DNA of 10,170 nt from Methylomonas sp. (lineage in GTDB: Bacteria; Pseudomonadota; Gammaproteobacteria; Methylococcales; Methylomonadaceae), in assembly GCA_026990815.1 (NCBI GenBank), contig JALXCS010000383.1:1-10170 (forward strand). Direction: 5' to 3'. The position numbers were made by a program, and so were the translations under genes. Within the stretch, counting starts at the first letter, position 1; every line of letters begins with the position of its first letter. Shown here in pieces: positions 7,199 through 10,170 of the stretch. Below the pieces are notes generated by a model. It was not told where the DNA came from and did not search any database. It saw nothing but the letters and a program-made list of their open reading frames with translations.

Positions 7199-8596
7199 TT
7201 ATTTATTGGTTAAAAGACTTAGGATATCTTTCGAACCTTCCTGCTGTTGTTTTGCATACAGCGACTTGGCGCCAAAGCGCATTTGATGAGGTCGTCCAAG
7301 CTTCTCTTTAATAAAGTCAATCGAGAATTTCCTGGTTAACTTTTTTCCATCCCATTGATAACTCTTAAAGAATTGCTCATTGTCTTTGCCTTTCTTATCC
7401 CAGTTTGCCAATAATGAAGATGTGTAATAAAGGCGTTTCCCATCCCAACTGGAGGACACCATATTGACTTGCGAGGCAATCTTCTCGCTAAATACCTGCT
7501 TGGGATTAAATGGATCAGAAATATCAAACCCGCGCGTCATGCCATCCATAAAGGTATTAACCCATAACATCTTGTCATTACTTTGAATCGAGATATCAAC
7601 GGGCAATGGAATCTTAGATGGGTCACCAATATCAGCAACTTCTTTTGCATTCCAGACACCTTTGCCATCTTCATAAATCAACCAGATCTTAGATGTCAAT
7701 GCCGTTGTGGTAAAACAATAATTATGATTAGGATCCCATGCACAACGGATCTCCAGCGGTGCTCCTGGAACATCAAATACTTTTTTGGGTTGTCTGGTAT
7801 GCAAATTCCAAACAACTACGGTATTACCAAAACGTTTCATCGCTTCTGGATCTTTTAACATCTTGCCAAAATCCATCATATAATTTGACCACCCGGTAAA
7901 AGAAGAGGTCAACATCACATTCCGGCGAGGTAAGACACGAACATCATAACCATAACCATCGGCATATTTTCCAGTTTTAACCGCTCCGTTTAAATTGCCA
8001 TCAGTTGGCATCCAATGCGTTGAAATGTATTCTCCCTCGTTAGTATATTCGACCAATGCTGTTCGACCCCCATGGTCTTTGTTATTTGAAAGCCCTGTTA
8101 TCATCATTCTCCCAGGCAAGGCATACATGGTATGAGGACCAACTACCCCTCCACTTTTGGCTGTAAAATCAATGATGGTTTTATACAAGGTCGGTTTGGC
8201 AGGATCCGAATGAACATCAAAAATGAAAATTTTATTGGTATCCAAACCGCCTGCCCATAAATAGTTTCGATCATCGGTAAAACCGGAATGATGCGCTTCA
8301 TTTCGCCCCCCTACAGACAAAGTATTGATAACTTTACCATAGGACGTTGAACCTGGATTAACATCAACAGTAACCAATTTGTCTTGTTCATCACCGAGAC
8401 CCTCCATGCCCAATGTCCAGACATAAACATAGTCTTCCTGTCCGACAATTTTTGCCATATAGGGCGACATGCATGTTTCATCCGCCTGGGCTTTTGTCAT
8501 GCCTAAACCCAATAAGGCGAATGTTAATACCGAAACTAAACCGGTTGCACCCCAGGTCGGAGCAGTTTGGATTATTTTTTGTAAGATATCTTTCAT
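7199..8596 (-). CDS. mtoX: Methanethiol oxidase (SBP56 / selenium-binding protein family)
   Basis: 465 aa (human SELENBP1 is 472). It oxidises methanethiol with O2 and water to formaldehyde, H2S and H2O2 in the periplasm. A long signal peptide with a hydrophobic core (about 17-33) ends TKAQA-DE at residue 38. The mature protein starts TCMSPYMAKI, like the family's cysteine-proline N-terminus. By eye, much of the chain parallels SELENBP1: AHHSGF (His102, His103), GPHT (His155), NNKDHGGR (His175), GYDVRVLPRRNVM, DISDPFNPKQVF, SSWDGKRLYYTSSL and RPHQMRF (His437). The histidines are candidate copper ligands. A SCO/MauG-type partner next door is the recognised neighbourhood of bacterial mtoX and argues for MtoX rather than a generic selenium-binding protein. 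It has only a weak GAGAA before the ATG. It is followed by tandem terminators. Confidence 0.93.
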   Translation of the reverse strand: MKDILQKIIQTAPTWGATGLVSVLTFALLGLGMTKAQADETCMSPYMAKIVGQEDYVYVWTLGMEGLGDEQDKLVTVDVNPGSTSYGKVINTLSVGGRNEAHHSGFTDDRNYLWAGGLDTNKIFIFDVHSDPAKPTLYKTIIDFTAKSGGVVGPHTMYALPGRMMITGLSNNKDHGGRTALVEYTNEGEYISTHWMPTDGNLNGAVKTGKYADGYGYDVRVLPRRNVMLTSSFTGWSNYMMDFGKMLKDPEAMKRFGNTVVVWNLHTRQPKKVFDVPGAPLEIRCAWDPNHNYCFTTTALTSKIWLIYEDGKGVWNAKEVADIGDPSKIPLPVDISIQSNDKMLWVNTFMDGMTRGFDISDPFNPKQVFSEKIASQVNMVSSSWDGKRLYYTSSLLANWDKKGKDNEQFFKSYQWDGKKLTRKFSIDFIKEKLGRPHQMRFGAKSLYAKQQQEGSKDILSLLTNK

Positions 8597-8610
8597 GTTT
8601 CAGTTCTCAT

Positions 8611-8667
8611 TTTATAGTTATCATTTCTCCAAATTTCTGATGCGAAGTTGTATCGTTTCACTTCGCA
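8611..8667 (-). promoter_or_regulatory. Candidate mtoX control region: inverted repeat plus -10-like box
   Basis: TGCGAAGT (8641-8648) and ACTTCGCA (8660-8667) are exact reverse complements with an 11-base spacer, centred about 58 bases before the mtoX ATG. On the minus strand a TATAAA box lies at 8616-8611 with no good -35 at 16-18 bases. The repeat would then sit near -45 to -55, where an activator could replace the missing -35. It could instead be an mRNA leader hairpin. Confidence 0.35.
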
Positions 8668-8803
8668 CCATTGTTTGGAATACAACATTACAATTCATCA
8701 CTTTGAATTAAACTGTTTTCTACAATACCCCGGTTTCAGGACATTGCTTCTCCGTGGTTTAAAAAAACTTTCTTTTTCACCTCTTTTCGAGAAAAAAACC
8801 TAA

Positions 8804-9076
8804 TTATTCAGCCGTTGTTGGATCAATAATAGTTTTTATTTCCTCAATGTGATTTGCAGGGAACCCGCCTTGTTCAGCATGCTGACGTATTGTTTGTTCA
8901 TCAGGGGCAATATAAACGCAATAAATTTTGTTGTTGGTCACATAGCTTTCCAACCATTGTATCCCTGGCCCCATTCGATTGAGAACTGAGCAAGATTTTT
9001 GCGAAATATCCCGCAATTCTGATTCTGAAAGTTTTCCGGCTCCTTCGAGTTCCCGTTCAATTATATATTTTGGCAT
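8804..9076 (-). CDS. DUF4242 small protein (SCO4226-like, possible nickel-binding)
   Basis: 90 aa, no signal peptide or membrane helix, so probably cytoplasmic. The sequence MPKYIIERELEGAGKLS, MGPGIQWLESYVTNNKIYCVYIAP and HAEQGGFPAN is typical of DUF4242. These are small ferredoxin-like-fold proteins; Streptomyces coelicolor SCO4226 of this family binds nickel. The role of this copy is unknown. The start at 9076 follows a strong GGGGTGG three bases upstream and gives the family N-terminus; a TTG at 9103 overlapping the regulator stop is rejected. It begins 23 bases after the TetR gene, so the two should share a transcript. The metal ligands of SCO4226 could not be checked here. Confidence 0.88.
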   Translation of the reverse strand: MPKYIIERELEGAGKLSESELRDISQKSCSVLNRMGPGIQWLESYVTNNKIYCVYIAPDEQTIRQHAEQGGFPANHIEEIKTIIDPTTAE

Positions 9077-9079
9077 AAA

Positions 9080-9086
9080 CCACCCC
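9080..9086 (-). promoter_or_regulatory. Ribosome-binding site of the DUF4242 gene
   Basis: GGGGTGG on the minus strand, then TTT and ATG. It decides the start of the 90-aa protein and is the most obvious purine-rich site in the minus-strand block, while the TetR gene upstream has none. Confidence 0.6.
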
Positions 9087-9099
9087 ACAGTTTTTTCAT

Positions 9100-9696
9100 T
9101 CAAGCTTTAAAATAACCACCTAACAAATTGTCGCAACAACTTTTTAAGGGAACGATCGACTTCTCAATCTTCATTCTTAATAATACGCCTTGCCAGGTAT
9201 CCACCAGTAAATTTGCCATACTTTCCGCAGATAAATCATTTCTAACGGCGCCCTCCTGCTGTGCTTTTAATAACCCCTGCTTTATCAAATCACGATAACG
9301 ATTAACCGCTTCCTGTAACGATAATCGGCAAATTTCGCTGGTATCGCCTAATTCGCCCATTAAATTTCCCAGTAAGCATCCGCCTTTAAACTGATTTTTT
9401 TCAAGTTCATCGATCAGCTCATTGAAATAGTTTTTTAGTCCTGTTAAGGCATCCATCTCTGGCTTTTGCAGATGACCTTGCAACTGAATAATAAAGGGTT
9501 CAATGTAATGGCTAATCACTTCAGCACAATAGGTTTCCTTATTCTCAAAATAATTGTAAAAAGACCCTTTAGGAATTTTTACAGCATCCAGAATTTCTTT
9601 CAATCCCGTACCGTGAAAACCTTGACCCATCAACATAGTAACTCCTTGATCAAGCAACTTGTCACGATTAATTTTCTTGTTAATTACTCTAACCAT
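9100..9696 (-). CDS. TetR/AcrR-family repressor, NemR/AcuR-like
   Basis: 198 aa. The N-terminal helix-turn-helix is clear: GFHGTGLKEILDAVKIPKGSFYNYF (about 26-50), the standard TetR pattern. The rest is the ligand-sensing domain. Length and layout resemble E. coli NemR (199 aa) and AcuR. Cys107 in KGGCLLGNL aligns by eye with NemR Cys106, and Lys176 in LRMKIEKS with NemR Lys175, the pair that forms NemR's oxidation switch. Cys187 and Cys188 are extra. It likely represses its own promoter, which overlaps an inverted repeat, and so also the DUF4242 gene. mtoX is a possible but unproven target. The ATG at 9696 has no ribosome-binding site, and the promoter suggests a leaderless message. The effector is unknown; electrophiles or oxidants are a reasonable guess. 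Confidence 0.92.
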   Translation of the reverse strand: MVRVINKKINRDKLLDQGVTMLMGQGFHGTGLKEILDAVKIPKGSFYNYFENKETYCAEVISHYIEPFIIQLQGHLQKPEMDALTGLKNYFNELIDELEKNQFKGGCLLGNLMGELGDTSEICRLSLQEAVNRYRDLIKQGLLKAQQEGAVRNDLSAESMANLLVDTWQGVLLRMKIEKSIVPLKSCCDNLLGGYFKA

Positions 9697-9702
9697 TCGA
9701 AT

Positions 9703-9731
9703 ACAATACGACTGGTCGTCTTAATTGTCAA
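9703..9731 (-). promoter_or_regulatory. Promoter of the tetR-DUF4242 operon
   Basis: On the minus strand TTGACA (9731-9726, perfect -35), a 17-base spacer and TATTGT (9708-9703, 4 of 6 matches to TATAAT) form a strong sigma-70 promoter. Only six bases (ATTCGA) separate the -10 from the ATG, so transcription should begin at or next to the start codon. Confidence 0.72.
9705..9722. promoter_or_regulatory. Probable TetR operator within the promoter spacer
   Basis: ACGAC-TG-GTCGT (9708-9719) is a 5-bp inverted repeat around two bases, with further matching AA/TT pairs one base out on each side. It fills the spacer between -35 and -10 and overlaps the -10. Minus-strand AAGACGACCAGTCGT resembles the GACC/GGTC-type operators of NemR-like regulators. 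Binding there would block RNA polymerase. Confidence 0.6.
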
Positions 9732-10115
9732 TAAAATATTTCCATGAACACGTATAAGCTACAGTCACTTTTAAAAAAAGTAATTGAACAAATCTATTGA
9801 TGCGGGAAATGTAGAGAAAGTCAATGGCAGGAATAGAATTACCATGATCAGAAGCATTTCAAATAAAAAAAGGATTTTGATCGCTCAAATCAGAGCAAAC
9901 CTCAAAAAGCTATTTTCAGTAGCGCCATTCATCAGCTAGTGTAAATGCTGGACTTGTTCAAGAGGGATAGGAAGGGGGCTCAGGGCAATCGGGTTTAAAA
10001 TATCTTGACATTTAATGATGCATGTAAAATCAATGGGTTGTGTTTTCTCTTTTCAAGCTCATAAGAAAAAGGCTTTTTTATTGGTAGTGTTTCGCCGATT
10101 AACCGGGAAGGCACT
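9732..10115. other. Intergenic region with no supported gene
   Basis: About 380 bases upstream of the TetR promoter. Plus-strand frames are short: 18 codons from 9743 and 31 codons from 9844, the latter basic and unrecognised with no well-placed ribosome-binding site. A TTGACA at 10005-10010 has no -10 at proper spacing. I see no hairpin with a T-run and no tRNA. Confidence 0.55.
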
Positions 10116-10170
10116 GTGTATAATCCCCGTTTGACACTAATGGTGCTGCTGGTGGTCACCTTACCACTCA
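10116..10170 (+). CDS. Possible N-terminus of a membrane or exported protein, cut by the window edge
   Basis: GGGAAGG at 10105-10111 lies four bases before a GTG at 10116. The frame then reads MYNPRLTLMVLLVVTLPL to the edge: a short N-terminus with an arginine followed by a hydrophobic run, as in a signal anchor. An ATG at 10140 in the same frame is the alternative start but has no ribosome-binding site. The same bases contain a perfect TATAAT (10119-10124), so the segment may be promoter rather than coding. Eighteen codons are too few to name a family. Confidence 0.35.
   Translation, partial: MYNPRLTLMVLLVVTLPL

Noticed and set aside
8413..8711. Plus-strand frames opposite the mtoX 5' end
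   Set aside because: Shadows of the mtoX codons; no ribosome-binding site or domain.
8761..8803. Possible terminator after the DUF4242 gene (minus-strand GGTTTTTTT ... TTTTTTTAAACC)
   Set aside because: There are T-runs, but only very A+T-rich, 5-6 bp stems with several competing folds. Not strong enough to call, though some termination is possible.
10005..10030. Promoter TTGACA-N14-TAAAAT
   Set aside because: A 14-base spacer is too short for sigma-70, and no gene begins suitably downstream.

Overview
The window looks like an A+T-rich gammaproteobacterial chromosome segment. The best guess, by inference, is a methanotroph or methylotroph relative (Methylococcales-like). The reasons are a methanethiol oxidase of the SBP56 type beside a SCO/di-heme cytochrome gene, and a yicC gene beside a Hanks-type kinase. 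No insertion sequence, tRNA, rRNA or CRISPR array was seen.

Left part (1-3189): a large plus-strand gene encodes an exported or membrane-anchored protein with DUF3857, transglutaminase-like and DUF2569 modules. It converges on a minus-strand kinase gene. The 316-base gap between them holds a perfect 21-bp inverted repeat (likely a terminator), a second 12-bp hairpin and a short related palindrome.

Middle (3190-5165): a cytoplasmic Ser/Thr kinase gene (minus) and yicC (plus) diverge from only 44 bases. The best yicC promoter candidate lies inside the kinase gene. yicC then converges on the next minus-strand block.

Right-centre (5166-9731, all minus strand, so read right to left): a TetR/NemR-like regulator gene, a small DUF4242 gene 23 bases behind it, a 207+ base gap with an inverted repeat, the methanethiol oxidase gene (mtoX), two tandem intrinsic terminator-like hairpins, and one gene in which a SCO1/SenC copper-chaperone-like domain is fused to a MauG/cytochrome-c-peroxidase-like di-heme domain. 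MtoX is periplasmic and converts methanethiol to formaldehyde, H2S and H2O2. The fused partner is the natural candidate for copper delivery or cofactor maturation, or for dealing with the peroxide. The regulator has a Cys and a Lys that align by eye with the redox-switch pair of E. coli NemR. Its promoter has a near-consensus -35, a 17-base spacer carrying an inverted repeat, and a -10 only 6 bases before the ATG. It is therefore probably self-repressed and made from a leaderless mRNA.

Right edge (9732-10170): about 380 bases without a recognisable gene. Then comes a possible start of a plus-strand membrane protein that runs off the window.
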